A DNA stretch of 64,000 bases, from positions 930,001 through 994,000 of the forward strand of contig JAJNNY010000002.1 in NCBI GenBank assembly GCA_022453515.1. Reading direction: 5' to 3'. The DNA comes from Astrocystis sublimbata (Eukaryota; Ascomycota; Sordariomycetes; Xylariales; Xylariaceae). Of the stretch, positions 12,791-24,702 are shown in pieces; the stretch's first letter is position 1; every line of letters starts with the position of its first letter. The translations under genes were made by a program, and so were the position numbers. A model generated the notes under the pieces. That model saw nothing but the letters and a program-made list of their open reading frames with translations. It was not told the origin of the DNA and ran no database searches.

Positions 12791-14895
12791 CTATGTCTCT
12801 GACAGACCAAGCCCGACCGGGCCTGAGCCATCAGCGCCATTCTGCGACATCACATCTTTTCCGACGAGGTCCCGGAAATCGAGCTGTACCGTCTGGAGCA
12901 TTTGAGCGTGGATCTTGGCTCGCTCTATACACTGATTCCACACCTCCCCGTCGCGTTCCGTGCTACTCAATTGCCTGTTAAGGATGATATTAAACGCATC
13001 GACCTCCTCTTTAGCCCATTTCACACACGCGCTCATCATTGCTTGGGGAAAGCAGCTCTGGAAACAGGTGACTGTATTCCTGATAATGGAGAAGTAGACA
13101 AATGACAATTGCCATATGTAAAGATGGAGATCTCCTTGGAAGATACATTGTCTGCAGCTTGAGTCAATACTTGCGGAGGTCTAGGAAAGAGTTGGCATCG
13201 CCATCGAGTCACGTACCTGCATCGTTTTTGAATGAGATGGCCCCGAGCTTCGAGATAGGCCTCTCGTGCTCGGTCTTCGAACCCTAGCTTATTCAACCAG
13301 CTCACATTACGCCTCGTTTTTTGTGGCTTGTCGTGCGTCTCCACCAGCTCCCGTATTATAAAACCGGCAAGTTTAGTGCTCCTTTCCTCTACCTTGAAAT
13401 TGATGAAATCCTGGGCAATGGCGTTGTTCTTGAGTCCCCGCGCAAGATTCTTCAGCTTCTCCACTCGGTTTACTGCAAATTCAAAGCGCTGCAGGGCAAT
13501 GTCAATGTCAAGCTCATCCATTTCACCTTCGACCCATCGCAAGTTCTGCTGCTTCCCATCCACTTCGATGAGCATGTCTTTGATGTCGGATAGTGTCTCG
13601 AGCAACTCTGTTTTCTGCAGCAAGCCAGGGTCGCGAGAGGCGAAGTAGTTGATGGTTTCCTTAGCCTTATTATTGGCTTCCATTTCTGATTGTAGGCCTT
13701 TGCGCAGCTCCTCGACAGCCTTGCGGATGTTGAGCAGTAGCGTCGACTTTTCGGGGTCTTCGGGCTTCTCTGTTCTATAGATGAAGGATTCCTGGCCAAC
13801 TCCGCGAACCATTATGGCATCTGCCAGCTTGTTCCGCCCACTGTAAGCTTCACTGGTAGCCGCCATATCCACGACCTCGATGTCCAACAACGGCCAACAA
13901 CGGTCGGCGACCATCTTAGTGGCTGGCCCCCGCGTATCGTTTGGGTTATCCACTTTTCGTTTCTTGCGGGAAGCGATGAGTAAATGGTCGTTTAGGAGAA
14001 AGATCTGCATGGACCGTCGAGCTTTGTAGGTTGCATTGTCCAGTTCGATCCACGGGCCGGCATTCTGGACAACATGTCTGCCCATGGAGTTGGGGAGGAA
14101 CTTTTGCGAGCCCTCGACGTTCTTGTACAATGCCTGCATCTGAGAGTTCCAGAGCGCCGTCCTATCGGCGACGGAGCTTCTCTTGTCCCGTTTGCTGAGG
14201 CCAGTGGAGAAATCACTAGTGGCGCTGTCTTTGTTGGATGCGGCTCGGAGGGCGCTCGTGTTGGTCTCGAGTTCCTTGAATAGATTGCGGAGGGAGCGCA
14301 TCTCACTCTTCAGTTTCTCGGCCTCCTTGCTGATCTTGATGAACTGAGTGCGATTCTGGTAAACGTTCTGCTGCAGGTCGCTCGAAGCGCGAGACTTCAA
14401 TTTGCGCAATGCCTCTTCGTAATCTCTAATCTCATCCTCGGTGGCCTCGCTGAGGATGGCGGTGACGTACTGGTCCGGGTCCAGGCGGGGATCACGTAGT
14501 GCTTTCGGGTCAACAGTAGGCGGCGCACCGCTAGGGCCGCGCGAGGGAGCCGGTCGCGAAGGCACGGGCTGGGCATACTTGGACAGGTCGATGTTGGGTA
14601 ACGAGGGGACGGGGGGCTGGGAGGGATCGTAATCGGAGGGCAGGTTGTTGAAGCGCGTGGAGTAGCGGCGCTTGACGAGATCGCCCGTCTTGCCTCCCGA
14701 GGGCGGTGGGCGTTGACGGGGCGGTGGCGCGTTGTCGGTGATGGCAGCTGGTCTGCCTCCGGTGCTTCTCGGGATGGGCTGGCCATTGGTGTTGTTGGGG
14801 ATGGGAGCGGAGATCTGTCTGGGCGCACTGATCGTAGGCCGGTTCTTCCTCTTGGGGCCCTTCCGAAGCGAGATCTTGCTCCGCTCTTCCGACAT
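12791..14895 (-). CDS. EXO84: exocyst complex component Exo84
   Basis: Exo84 is a subunit of the octameric exocyst that tethers secretory vesicles at the plasma membrane, concentrated at hyphal tips. Two exons, 13217-14895 and 12791-13151, give 679 residues. The 65-nt intron (donor gtacgt, acceptor ctgcag) joins LIQKRCR to QCIFQGDLH. In order there are a basic, Pro-rich N-terminus (SLRKGPKRKNRPTISAP), a predicted coiled coil around residues 150-250 (EEALRKLKSRASS, KISKEAEKLKSEMRSLRN), a PH domain at about 260-400 (FLPNSMGRHVVQNAGPWIEL, SMQIFLLNDHLLIASRKK), and the C-terminal helical cullin-repeat part (FVYFSIIRNTVTCFQSCFP, ACVKWAKEEVDAFN). Length and order fit filamentous-fungal Exo84. The start codon at 14895 is followed directly by the conserved basic motif. 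It is divergent from TOM20. Confidence 0.95.
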
Positions 14896-14948
14896 GATGC
14901 AACGATGACGGCGCGGAGGGCGTTGGACAGCGCAGACGAGACTGAGAA

Positions 14949-14966
14949 GGGGGGGGGGGGGGGGGG
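14949..14966 (+). repeat. poly(G) tract, 18 bases
   Basis: A run of 18 G on the + strand lies about 55 bases upstream of the EXO84 start codon, so the EXO84 transcript would carry a C run in its 5' leader. The length may be unreliable because homopolymers are hard to sequence. Confidence 0.75.
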
Positions 14967-15684
14967 ATGACAGCTACAACGTCTGGCTCAAGACTTGAGA
15001 GAGCGCAACTTATTTCATAGAATGTGTGGTTGCAGCGTACGAGGAGGCACGGTCTACGCGACCGAACTGGAAAGATGGATGAACACGCTGCTCTAGGTTT
15101 GTGAAGGAGAGCTGTGGATGAAGTCAAGTAAGTATGGGTTGGAAATGGTGAGCCGCCGGACGAGACGGTTGGGCTACGGCTCGCATTGGCACGAAACACG
15201 GAGCTGTAGCCTGGTACCTCGCCCGCAGTTACCTACATAGGCCAGGCCCCTAGGGATCCTGTGCCCCTGTGTGCAAGAGGTACCGTACCTAACCTCCTGC
15301 AGCCTGTCCCCTGAATGCCCTGTCCTATGCGCTAGCTTACCCGGATACGGTACTTAGGTACCCTCTCAGCTCGCCATCCCACCGCACTGCCCCACCTCAA
15401 GTCCGTGGACCTTACTCCGTACCTACATGTACCTAAGTAACCTCCAATTACTTAAGACTGGCAACTAATCGTAGTTCTAGCGACTGACGCGCGCATGCAG
15501 GGATGACCTGGCAGTCGAGCAGTCCCGCAAAGTACATCAAATAGGTACCTAAAGTACCTACCTAAGGTGAGCTTATCGTCGCCCTATCAAAGCTCTAGTT
15601 GGCATTTTAGCAGCTCTGCAAAAAATTACGACAGTGGTCTGTGGCTCCCGCACGCCGACGGTCGAAGCTGGGTTGGCTGCCACA

Positions 15685-15708
15685 TCCAGTCCAGTCCAGT
15701 CCAGTCCA
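15685..15708 (+). repeat. TCCAG pentamer array (5' of TOM20)
   Basis: About five tandem TCCAG units lie 265-290 bases before the TOM20 ATG. A second array of the same unit lies in the first TOM20 intron. Confidence 0.85.
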
Positions 15709-15972
15709 AGAGCCTTGCATCATCTTATCATTGCTGTTGCTAGGGATCACCCCCATCGTGCCAACTGCCTGATCTACCTACCTAACCCGCCTAATCTGAA
15801 TCTGCATATCGTAGAGCCCTGCCGCTATCGTGTGATATTTCGGTCCCTCCAAAAAAACAATCCCACCTTTGAGAGAGGCACTGGAGTTCTTCCTCTTTGG
15901 AGTTTTCCTTCCCTTCTGGCCCAGCCATCCCACCCCATCCCGCTCCGCCCTCACTCTTATCTCACCTCCAAA

Positions 15973-16490
15973 ATGGTCGAGTCCAGCACCATCGCAACTA
16001 TATCGGTTGCTACCGCAGCAACAGGCCTGCTGGGTATGTCAATGTCAACACGTCATCATGGCCCAACCACAGTCCAGCCCAGTCCAGTCCAGTCCAGTCC
16101 AGTCCAGTCCCGTCTAAGTCAAGCATGAGGAGGATTCGCAGCCTATATTTGCGACATCGCCTTCATGTGCATACGGATTGGGCCACTGCTGACACCAAGC
16201 ATCATATAAACAGCCTACGCCCTCTACTTCGACCACCAACGTCGCGCGAACCCTGACTTCCGAAAGAACCTGAGACGTGAGGAGCGCCGGAAAGCCCGCG
16301 CCGAGAAGGAAGAGGCCGTTGCCCAGACCAAGCAGAAGCGTCGCGGCATCCAGACCGCCGTGGATGCCGCCCTCGACGAGGGTTTCCCCACCGGCGTCAA
16401 CGAGAAGGAGCAATACTTCATGGAATACGTACAGCAGGGCGAGCTCCTGGCGTCTGATCGTAAGCCGACCCCTGCCTTCAGATAAATAGG

Positions 16491-16529
<39 letters not shown>

Positions 16530-16866
16530 GGGGGGATATGTCGCTAACAATTGGCCCATCACAGCAACGCAAACAAACGAGGCTGCCCTAGCCTTCTATA
16601 AGGCACTGAAGGTGTACCCAACACCACGAGACCTCATTTCCATTTACGACAAGACGGTGGACAAGGTATAGACAGCGCCGCTCCCCAAACCGATCGCAAC
16701 GAAAAAGCCGCCGGATGCTAACCACTTCTTCTCACAACAGCGCGTCCTCGATGTTCTTGCTGAGATGATAGCATATGACAAGTCTCTAGATCTCAACAGC
16801 CAGACGCCCGGGGGCGGAAATCTGGCAGATCTAATGGGGGAGATCCCCAGTGCTGGTCTAGACTAG
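15973..16866 (+). CDS. TOM20: mitochondrial import receptor subunit Tom20
   Basis: Tom20 is an outer-mitochondrial-membrane receptor that binds presequences and passes them to the TOM core. Four exons (15973-16033, 16214-16459, 16565-16665, 16741-16866) give 177 residues with clean GT-AG introns. The N-terminus is a signal anchor ([21 protein letters not shown]) followed by the basic stretch [20 protein letters not shown] that keeps the domain cytosolic. Then comes the receptor domain with [21 protein letters not shown] and the TPR-like [20 protein letters not shown]. The end is acidic and Gly-rich ([12 protein letters not shown]). Length and layout match fungal Tom20. The first two introns are unusual in carrying a TCCAG array and an AG dinucleotide run. 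Confidence 0.95.
16071..16110 (+). repeat. CCAGT pentamer array inside TOM20 intron 1
   Basis: About six tandem CCAGT units, the same pentamer as the upstream array, lie in the 180-nt first intron of TOM20. Confidence 0.85.
16493..16524 (+). repeat. (AG)16 microsatellite in TOM20 intron 2
   Basis: Sixteen uninterrupted AG units fill a third of the 105-nt second intron of TOM20, ahead of the branch site. The acceptor that follows is normal (atcacag). Confidence 0.85.
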
Positions 16867-17493
16867 AGACTAGAGAAATCGAGAGAAGAGAGATGAATTG
16901 TAACAACAAAAATGCCCGTGTTGACCACGATCGCCTTTACTCCTCCACTCCCCCACGGCAGCTTTGTGCAGGACATTCTTCGCCTCAATTTCGCTTCGGC
17001 GCGCAAACCGGCTTTTGCTAAGCTAAACATAACGGTTACCTGCGCCGCATAGTCCATTGCTTGGGATCTGTGCATTTGGAACAGTCAAACTTCCGCCCTT
17101 ATAATTCGTCTGTATGTGTTGCGTGTAAGATATAATATGGGACGCGTAACCTGGTTTCGCTTTCTCTGCCCGTGAGGAATGGCCGTTCTGTACCTACGGC
17201 GGCTCCGGGCAAGGGGAAAATTGATTGTAGAAAAGGAAAAAGAAGCAACGGCCATTGGACGGTCTACCCGGCCCTTGTGTATTATTGATTTTAACGATTT
17301 GAAAGTCGGCGGCGCTACAGAGATACATGACGAATGACCGAATCACAATTGTGACTGATATCCGCTTCACAATGTAAACGGTGTATTTCCCTTCTTGAGA
17401 TTCCGCGGTTCCTGGGTTGCCCCTGAGATCACGGAAGTAAGACTGGCGTCAAATTCGTCTAACATAGAGTACAAGTACCAGAGTCGCTTTTCT
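16867..17493. other. convergent intergenic region, 0.63 kb
   Basis: This is the 3' flank of TOM20 (+) and TYW1 (-). No coding evidence was seen. Confidence 0.55.
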
Positions 17494-19897
17494 TTACCCG
17501 GCCTCAATCTTTCTTCCCTTGCGATCAACCCGCTCGTCGCGCGGATCGAAACCACCCTGACCCCAAGTCGCCCACTCCGGCGTCTCGGGTCCCATATAGT
17601 CCTCCGGCTTCCAGTCCCCATCCGCGCCGCGCTCCTCGAGGAGCTCGAAGAAGCGCTGGTAATCGATGCGCGTGTGCCACTTGTCGTCGACGCGGAACCG
17701 TCCGCTGGCAATCAGCACGCAGCAGCTATGCGCATGTTCGGCGGCGATGCCGTAGTCCAGGCCGCGCTCGTTCAGCTTGTTATTGAGCGCGGTCACAAAC
17801 TCGGTGACCTCGGCGTAGAAGGGGACGTTGGCCATGCTGAGGCCGGCGCCGGCGCTCGTTGACGTGCCGCAGTACGTGACGCCCTTGATCTCGACGAAGC
17901 ATGGGAGCCCCTTCTCGACAAGGTCCGCGTAGCCCTCGACCTCGTCGTCCACATTGAAGCCCTTGACGAGCGTGAGCCGGAATACGGTACGATGCTTGAA
18001 GCGCTTCTCGCGCAGGATTTCGAGGCAGCGCTGGAACCGCTCCCAGAAGTCGCGGTGCAGCGGCCGGTCGATCTTGCGCAGCGACTCCTTGTTGCTCGCG
18101 TCGATCGACACATACAGTTGCGTCACGGCTTTCAGAGCCGCCAGCTGGTCCGGGTGTTGCGCGTTGCACACCAGGAAGCTCGAGATGCGCTCCGCGTGTA
18201 GCATGCCCAGGAACTCGTTGATGTGCGGGTAGAAGATTGGCTCGCCGACGAGACTGAGCGCGCAGTGCCGGATGCGCATCGCCTCGGCAAACCGTTCTGC
18301 GCGCACACCCGGCACGCCACGTAGGGATTTGATCTTCTTGTAGTGGCCTGTCTTGACACCGTCGAATATCACATCTGGAGGATCGACGACCCAGCGCCAA
18401 GTGGTACCGACTGGGTTCGTGCCGTGGCGCCAGCAGAACACGCATTTGTTCGAGCACGATAGGGACGGTGTCGTCTCCATGCACTGGTGTGAAGCGATGC
18501 CGTAAAATGAGTATTTATAGCAGGAGCCACGTCCGCGTAGCGCCGATTTCGTCCAGCGACAGATCTTGACACCCGAGTGAGAGCCAACAATCGTATACCC
18601 CTGTTTTGTTAAGGAGGTATAGGTTGGTGAACTCTTAGGCACCATTTCCTTAACGGCTTGCTGTGGTCTCTTCGTTGCGCTTGTCTTGCTGTATGTGGTG
18701 AAATCGATAGCAATAGGCGCCTGCGCCTTCGAGCCATCAGCTTCGCCTTGGCTGGACTTCATGATTCGCCCTAGGTCTTCGACATCCTCGATGCTGGTTT
18801 TCTTCTTGTTCTTCTGTTTCGGTGCAGCAGCGGTCTCATCGACCTCTACCTCGTCGCCGTCATCCCCGGAGGCATACTCGTAATCGCTCTCGTCGGCATC
18901 ACCACTTCCTGGTACTCCTTCACCTAAGCTTCCCGTAGTCGCAGCAAGCTTGAGCACATCCGTTACGCCCTCCATCCATTCGCTTAGACGATTAGTAAGA
19001 TCTACTTTTTTGTCACCCATGCCCAAAGGAAAAGCTCTCTTTCGTCCGGTGAGTTTGGCCATCCATCTGTCAACCTCCTTGGCTTGGAAACAATAACCCT
19101 CGTCCTCGGTCGGCCATCCTTCACGGTCACCCAATCCGAACACAGAGTAACCCAGTAGTCCTGACAGCGGGGCTGTGTCTATTCTGAAGTCATTGTGAGT
19201 CTCCTGGAGATGTTCGAGTAGGTTGTCATTGATGGTATCGATGTTGTAGCTCGGTATCAAGAACAGATAAAAGTAATCAACAGGTGTGTTCGCATCGGCT
19301 GGCTTGGGCGGACTGATGAAATATTCATCATAGTCCACTTGCGCCAAATCTAGGACGTTGGGGGCCAAGAAAAGGTCTTTGCGCTCGGCTTTGTCCCCGA
19401 CAAGGGATGCGCTCATTTCTTGAGCGAAGTCGATGGCGATCTTCTCGGTCGTGGTTGTTAGCGACGAGTAAAACACCAGCACCTGTGTGCTGCGACAGCT
19501 ATCGCGATCATTTGATGCTCGTGAAGTCTCGGGTTTGCGCAATTCACCCTTGATGCGGCGTGGTCCACGTGCTACCACGCCAGACGATGGGGCCTCGAGT
19601 CGCACCTCTGATTTCTCTTGGCTAGAGACAGCAGGCTTGACTGGTACCGGTTTTGAAGTCACAAGTTCGGCTTTTGGTGGCTTCTTAATGACCCTTCGCG
19701 TGGGAAGAGTTATATATATCATGTACGCCATGGAAACGAAAGATATCACCACGACCAGGATAACCTCTCTATGAACATGCCAAAACTCGAGAAGATCTAC
19801 ATAATAATGTTAGTACAAAGGACCATGAATAATTAAGGATCAACTCACCTCTCGGCGCCCCGGGGTCACCCCAATCCATCGTCTGATTGCTTGCCAT
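17494..19897 (-). CDS. TYW1: tRNA 4-demethylwyosine synthase
   Basis: TYW1 is the radical-SAM enzyme that condenses N1-methylguanosine-37 of tRNA-Phe with pyruvate to form 4-demethylwyosine, the second step of wybutosine synthesis. Exons 19849-19897 and 17494-19796 give 783 residues; the 52-nt intron has a strong branch site (tactaac). The short first exon supplies MASNQTMDWGDPGAPR. Exon 2 opens with a single membrane segment (VILVVVISFVSMAYMIYITL), consistent with ER-anchored fungal homologues. A flavodoxin domain follows at about 105-260 (VLVFYSSLTTTTEKIA, LLGYSVFGLGDREGW), then an acidic linker, then the radical-SAM core with the 4Fe-4S motif CSNKCVFC near residue 464, followed by WRHGTNPVGTTWRW. 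SLVGEPIFYPHINEF, DASNKESL and AAEHAHSCCVLIA are further family blocks. The C-terminus is complete. Confidence 0.95.
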
Positions 19898-20483
19898 CGT
19901 TGTTGGTGTTGAAGATGGGCATGGACTGCGAAGTTCAACGTCGATAAGATGGATGGAGGGGCTCTTTCAGAATGGGGGGCAAGACTTAATTTTTAGTGGG
20001 GTTCACCTCTACGGGCGAGCATGGGCAATGGGATGGGTAGCGGGGTGCCCCACCTGAGTTCAAGTACGAGTAGGTACCTATGTACCCCTGGCACGCGATA
20101 AATTACCAAGGCTTGGCGCTCTTGCCATCTTTGACTTCATTGAGGCTTGGCTCAACCAAACACAAAAGCCTCCCTTCTATCACACATTTGCACATCAGAA
20201 CGTATCCGTATCGACCAACATGGGGATCTATCATGTTTCCCATAGAGAAAGACGGAATCTCCCCAGTAGTTACAAGGGGCATGTATGAAGTAAAATGGGA
20301 TCAGATAGGTAGCTTGAGGTGTCTAAGTACGCAATTTTCGGTCTAATATTCCTGATACCTGAAAGGCTTCAATTTCAATGCGTTACAAAGACAAACAAAT
20401 ATACGGATCGCGAAACCCAATCTCTTTCTGGCCCAACTCTCTAGCTGAGCCCATCACATCGTTGGTATAACTCCAGTTGAATG
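19898..20483. other. intergenic region, 0.59 kb
   Basis: This holds the TYW1 promoter and the amidase 3' flank, both genes being on the minus strand. A GTACCTATGTACC word occurs near 20073. No gene is visible. Confidence 0.5.
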
Positions 20484-22431
20484 TTATAGTGCGTGGTTTG
20501 AAGGTGAATGTAGCTGGGGCGGCGGTCGCCTCGCCTCTGGAAAGGTACGTTCCCAGACACTCATCAGCTCCAAGAGCTTGCCTTCTCCATCAGCACCAGC
20601 TACTGCATTGATGCCCCAAGCACGACCATTAAAGTCGGCGTATCCCAGCGGCAGCGCCGAGACAGGATAGAGTGCCGAAGCGGCCAGGCTGGCCATGCGC
20701 CCATCGCAATGGCTGACGATGACATCGACGCCGTACCGTTCCAGAGCACCCTGAATACGGGCCCGTGCCTCCACCTTGACCATTTCAACCTTGTTGGCAC
20801 GATTCGGGTCAGGCTTACGCGTGAGAGCACGCTCCAGGACTGCCTGTGAGGGATGTTCTGTGGCATGCGATGGTCAGTGGCCTCGATATTTTGATGAACA
20901 AGAATGAGAAGTTTCGGACCTGGGGGCAGACACACGTCTGCATGTGCCTTATGATACTCAACGAGCTCAGCAAGAGTATGGATTTTCGATACCTCGAACT
21001 TGGTCATAAGTGTGTTAAATAGGTTCTCGAACCCATCACCTAACACCATAATCAACAACCTTCAATATTGGAGCTCGAGACATTGGTTCATGGGGTACTC
21101 ACTCCATATTGTGTCTGGGTCCACTCCACGAGACTTCATGTCGTCACAGAACTCTACAAAAGGGCTTAGAGATATGTCTTCGACCACAGTCCCACCCATT
21201 GCCCGGATCTTTTGCGCGGCTTCCCGCATCTCGGCTTTCTGCACACAACGTACGTCAGTGGCCAAGTGAATCCTTGTCCTACAAAGACACTCACCACCTG
21301 TATTGTGTAAGCCTCAACTGGCTCGACCACGAATGGAGCGGCAGCCCAAGGGTCAAACTCGACTATTCCAACTCTGATACTTTCCCAGGAGCTGGCAGAT
21401 GTATGCGAGAAATCCTTCCCCGTCAAGATGCTGGTCATATCAGCAACGTCACAAGCAGTCCGCCCCATGGCGCCAACCACACTGTATGGAAGAGCAGTGA
21501 GGGAGTTGGTTCCATCGACTGTACCTGGCGTTGGTTTCAATGCATAAAGACCGGCTCGAGAAGCCGGCTGGACGAGTGAGCCATCTAATTCTGTGTCCAA
21601 GGCGATGGGGGAGAAGCCTGACGCAACACTGATCCCAGAACCAGAAGAAGATCCACAAGGTGTCTACAAACAGTGAGTGGCTTGAAGAAAAGAAGTCTCG
21701 GTCTCAGTATTACAACGAAGAAAAGAACATACACTATGACCTAAGAATGTAGCATCCTCTTGGACACCGCCACGAACATAGGGGGAGAGTCCCTGTCCGC
21801 CCGCTGACGACCATCCGCCAGTATTAGGCAGAATAGCTTTAGCAAGGTTCATCTCCTGCAAACATATGAGCACGACTGCAGGCCAATAGACTCATTATGT
21901 CAGCATTACCGAGAGACTGGCTTTCCCGAGTATGATCATTCCGGCGTTCAGCAACTGCATCCAGTCAGCATTCGTACTGTAAGCCAGTCTTCATCTGCGT
22001 CGTCCACTGACTAGATCGACCGGTGCGGCATTCTCAGCTGCCATGGCGTTTGACAAAGCTGCGGTACCGAAGGTGGTGGGCATTCCCAATGAGGACTTCG
22101 TCATTAGATTGTCCTGATCAACAAAGCGTTAGAAATAGCTGGCAACTAGACGTCGGTGCAAGGGAGAACTAGCCTTGACGACGATGGGGATGCCATGGAA
22201 CGGCCCCCTCGGGCCCTTAGATCGCCTTTCAGCATCGAGAGACTCGGCCTGTGAAATGACCGACTTCCTGGGAGCTACCGATATGATGCCACGAACACCT
22301 AGGCCGTTGGTATTGTGTTTTTCGATCTGGGCCAAGTAGTCGGACACAATTTGGACACTCGTCAAATTGCCCGATTCTAGTTGAGTGCGCAAGCCGGCAA
22401 CAGTGGCATTTAAAACGTCTATTGAGGACAT
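20484..22431 (-). CDS. amidase signature family hydrolase
   Basis: An amidase-signature enzyme that hydrolyses a C-N amide bond by a Ser-cisSer-Lys triad; the substrate is not readable. Eight exons join into 508 residues: 22174-22431, 22012-22113, 21910-21954, 21733-21855, 21295-21663, 21103-21238, 20920-21039 and 20484-20857. The catalytic Lys is in GIPIVVKDNLMT, the bridging Ser in TPCGSSSGSGISV, and the nucleophile in ELDGSLVQPASRAG, where the usual IGGSIRxPA is slightly altered. The first intron is GC-AG (AAG|gctagt, acceptor gatcag at 22114); only this junction gives VVKDNLM. All others are GT-AG. The N-terminus (MSSIDVLNATVAGLRTQLES) has no signal peptide, suggesting a cytosolic enzyme. 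C-terminal blocks include SALPLGYADFNGRAWGINAV. Seven introns for one amidase is many but usual for fungi. Confidence 0.9.
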
Positions 22432-24138
22432 GGTGGAAGGCGACGGGATTCTAAGAGAGGATTGTAACTGGCGAAATGGCTGACACAGACACATATAAGA
22501 GTAGAAAGACAAGCGGCTACCAACCCTGCCATAAACAACACAGAGCGGCGGTCAATTAACGACATAACACAGACGAGCATCGAAGGGTGTTAAGCTGTCC
22601 AACGTCCAACGTCCAACCACTAACTCGTTGGGCAAGAGATCGACTCTGTGGTGTCTGTTTACATGTACTCACTCTCCCTGCATATAGATCCAGGCGCCGC
22701 TACATGATCAGCTGTCGCCCCCGCGGTGTACCGATGAAATGGACGAGTGTGCCCGGTGAATGCATCAGCCAATTGTATGTCTGCGCGACACCATATGTTG
22801 TTACTATATGCCTACCTACATATGTAGTGCTCTATTTCTGAGACACGAGAAAAGGGCCACAGGGTTGGATCAGTCTGAGTTGGCTGGAGCGTCATCGTAG
22901 CAGGTATTTTTTTAGCATGCACATTGCAGACTCGTTTACTGCAGCTATCTCACTTTATTACATCAGACATATTGAGGTCATTCAAGGTAGGATTATACGT
23001 ATAAGTTTATCTTCTATAGCTCGATAACCTTTGGATGTGCTTATATATAAATTTCAAACAGTGCTATTCCATGTTGTCCGTAATAGCGTGCTACCGGGAC
23101 GATTTTAAGCATATAGGTACTCAACCATTTTAGCCTTTCGATCCAATAGGACCAATCGGATATCGGATTAAAACAACCCAGCTTGTGGCCAAAGGGTTTG
23201 AAAAAGCACAACAATAGAGCTGAACAGCATACTCACAGAGTAATTCGACACTGATGGTCACTTTGGTAAGTTGTCCGCAGTTAAAAGAAAGTAAGCCAGC
23301 ATCGCGGCATACCACATTGCTCTCTCTTATCATCAAGGCTGGCCCATATATCAGGGTTTGATAGCACAAAAGTGCAGATAGCAGGCAAACTTCAAGCAGG
23401 AACAGAGAATTTAATCGAAAAATACCGGCACATCGTTGTACCCATCGCTGGGCCCAACAATCCATAGCGTGACACACCTTTCTGTTCCAAATTTACCAAG
23501 CGAACCTATCGACCAGAGCCCTATCACGAAATATAGTATCCTATTGGCATAAATAGATCAACACGGCTACCCAGGATCAGCTCACTTTTTTAAAACTCAC
23601 ACAGGTTGTATGTAAAACAGAAGGCCGATTTCCATCAATATTGCCCCTTATTGTTGCCCTTCTCGTTTTGTATGTTATTATATTCTTTTAACGAGTAGCA
23701 GTCACGGAATGTTAGAGTAAGACGAGGAAGAGTAGCATAAGCCCCAAAAGTGAACCTGGAAATACCTTTTGACATGCCACTTCGAGCACACAAGACCAAT
23801 GTTCTGGGCATATAAATCGCCGAATTGCGGGTCCAATTACATGGATCCAGCAGAGCTACAACCCTAGGATGCGGTGCAGCTCACTGCTTCCATCACATTT
23901 AACACCATACAATGTCACTTATAACATTCGACACGATGAGTCCTCAAATGTAGCATGGATATTGGCTTTCTGTCGAAACTGCGACTCGCCACAATGTCTC
24001 TTGGATTTCCTTCGCCGAGGATATTGGTTAGCTTCTAACTTGTCCTCAACTTTGCCAATCCGTCATCACTGAAAACACATAGGGTATAAGCAAACTCCCA
24101 GAGGCCTGTCATGCCCCCACCAATCACACCTCGCGGTA
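22432..24138. other. intergenic region, 1.7 kb, no gene supported
   Basis: This runs from the amidase promoter to the 3' end of the CsbD-like gene. It is AT-rich in parts (22900-23060 and 23580-23700). No frame looked protein-like on either strand. Confidence 0.5.
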
Positions 24139-24702
24139 TTAAACAGTCGGCTCAGTCGGCTCAGTCTTCCCAGTCCGCTCGGTTGGCCCAGGTGGTCCTG
24201 GCTGTCCGGTCGGCACCTGGGTTGGCACGCCCGACGCCTTCTCTCTCAAACCACTGCCGACTATATCCATTGATTGAAGTCAGTATATTGCAGTTTGCAG
24301 TAAATAAGGTGCTCATGATTCTGAAGCACAGAAGTCGTGTTGAAGGAGGTGTGTAGCCTCCAAGGCTTGAGAAGGGGGATCAAATGAGAGTCGGTTGGTG
24401 TACATACGGGGCATGGCGCCGTGCTTGACAGCGAGTCTCTGGTCCTCTTCTTGCATCTTGTGCAGGCCCTCTGCCTTCATCTTCTGGTTGCCGGTCATGG
24501 CGCCGACGGCGCCCTGGGCAGAGCCAGCTACGCCGTGCAGGGCGCCTTGGAGATCGCCCTTTAGCTTTTGGCCTAGACTGGCATCAGGGTGTGTGGTCGG
24601 GTCGGCGGATTGTATGACGGAGCCCTTGGGGGTGACGTTGCTGGCAGTGCCGTCGGGCTGGACCTGGGCGCTGTTGCTGATGGTGGGGTGTCTGTCGGGC
24701 AT
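24139..24702 (-). CDS. CsbD-like small stress protein
   Basis: A small hydrophilic protein related to the CsbD family (some fungal members are named mismatched base pair and cruciform DNA recognition proteins). Exon 24408-24702 ends at a perfect donor (gtatgt) after MPPL-forming ATGCCCC. Exon 24139-24260 starts after gatatag, with the branch sequence actgac upstream, and gives 138 residues in total. The core reads SLGQKLKGDLQGALHG, then VAGSAQGAVGAMTGNQKM and GLHKMQEEDQRL, the alternating Gly/Ala/Lys helix pattern of the family. The second exon encodes a Pro/Thr/Gly-rich tail (VPTQVPTGQPGPPGPTERTG). The unspliced frame would read on for 30 residues to a stop and lacks this pattern, so I prefer the spliced form. 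Function is probably stress-related; this is inference. Confidence 0.75.

Larger units (their letters stand above)
14896..15972. promoter_or_regulatory. shared divergent promoter region of EXO84 and TOM20
   Basis: About 1.1 kb separates the two start codons. It carries an 18-base G run at 14949-14966 inside the EXO84 leader, several GTACCT/ACCTAAGTACCT words at 15220-15570, and a five-unit TCCAG array at 15685-15708 in the TOM20 leader. The CT-rich stretch just before the TOM20 ATG looks like a fungal transcription start region. Confidence 0.5.

Noticed and set aside
10890..14895. A secondary-metabolite cluster around the PaxM-like monooxygenase
   Set aside because: The neighbours are PP2A and EXO84. 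No prenyltransferase, cyclase, polyketide synthase or peptide synthetase is present in the window.
24313..24407. Read-through 3' end of the CsbD-like gene without splicing
   Set aside because: A perfect donor at 24407, a branch site and an acceptor at 24261 give an in-frame Pro/Thr-rich exon with a stop, which fits better.
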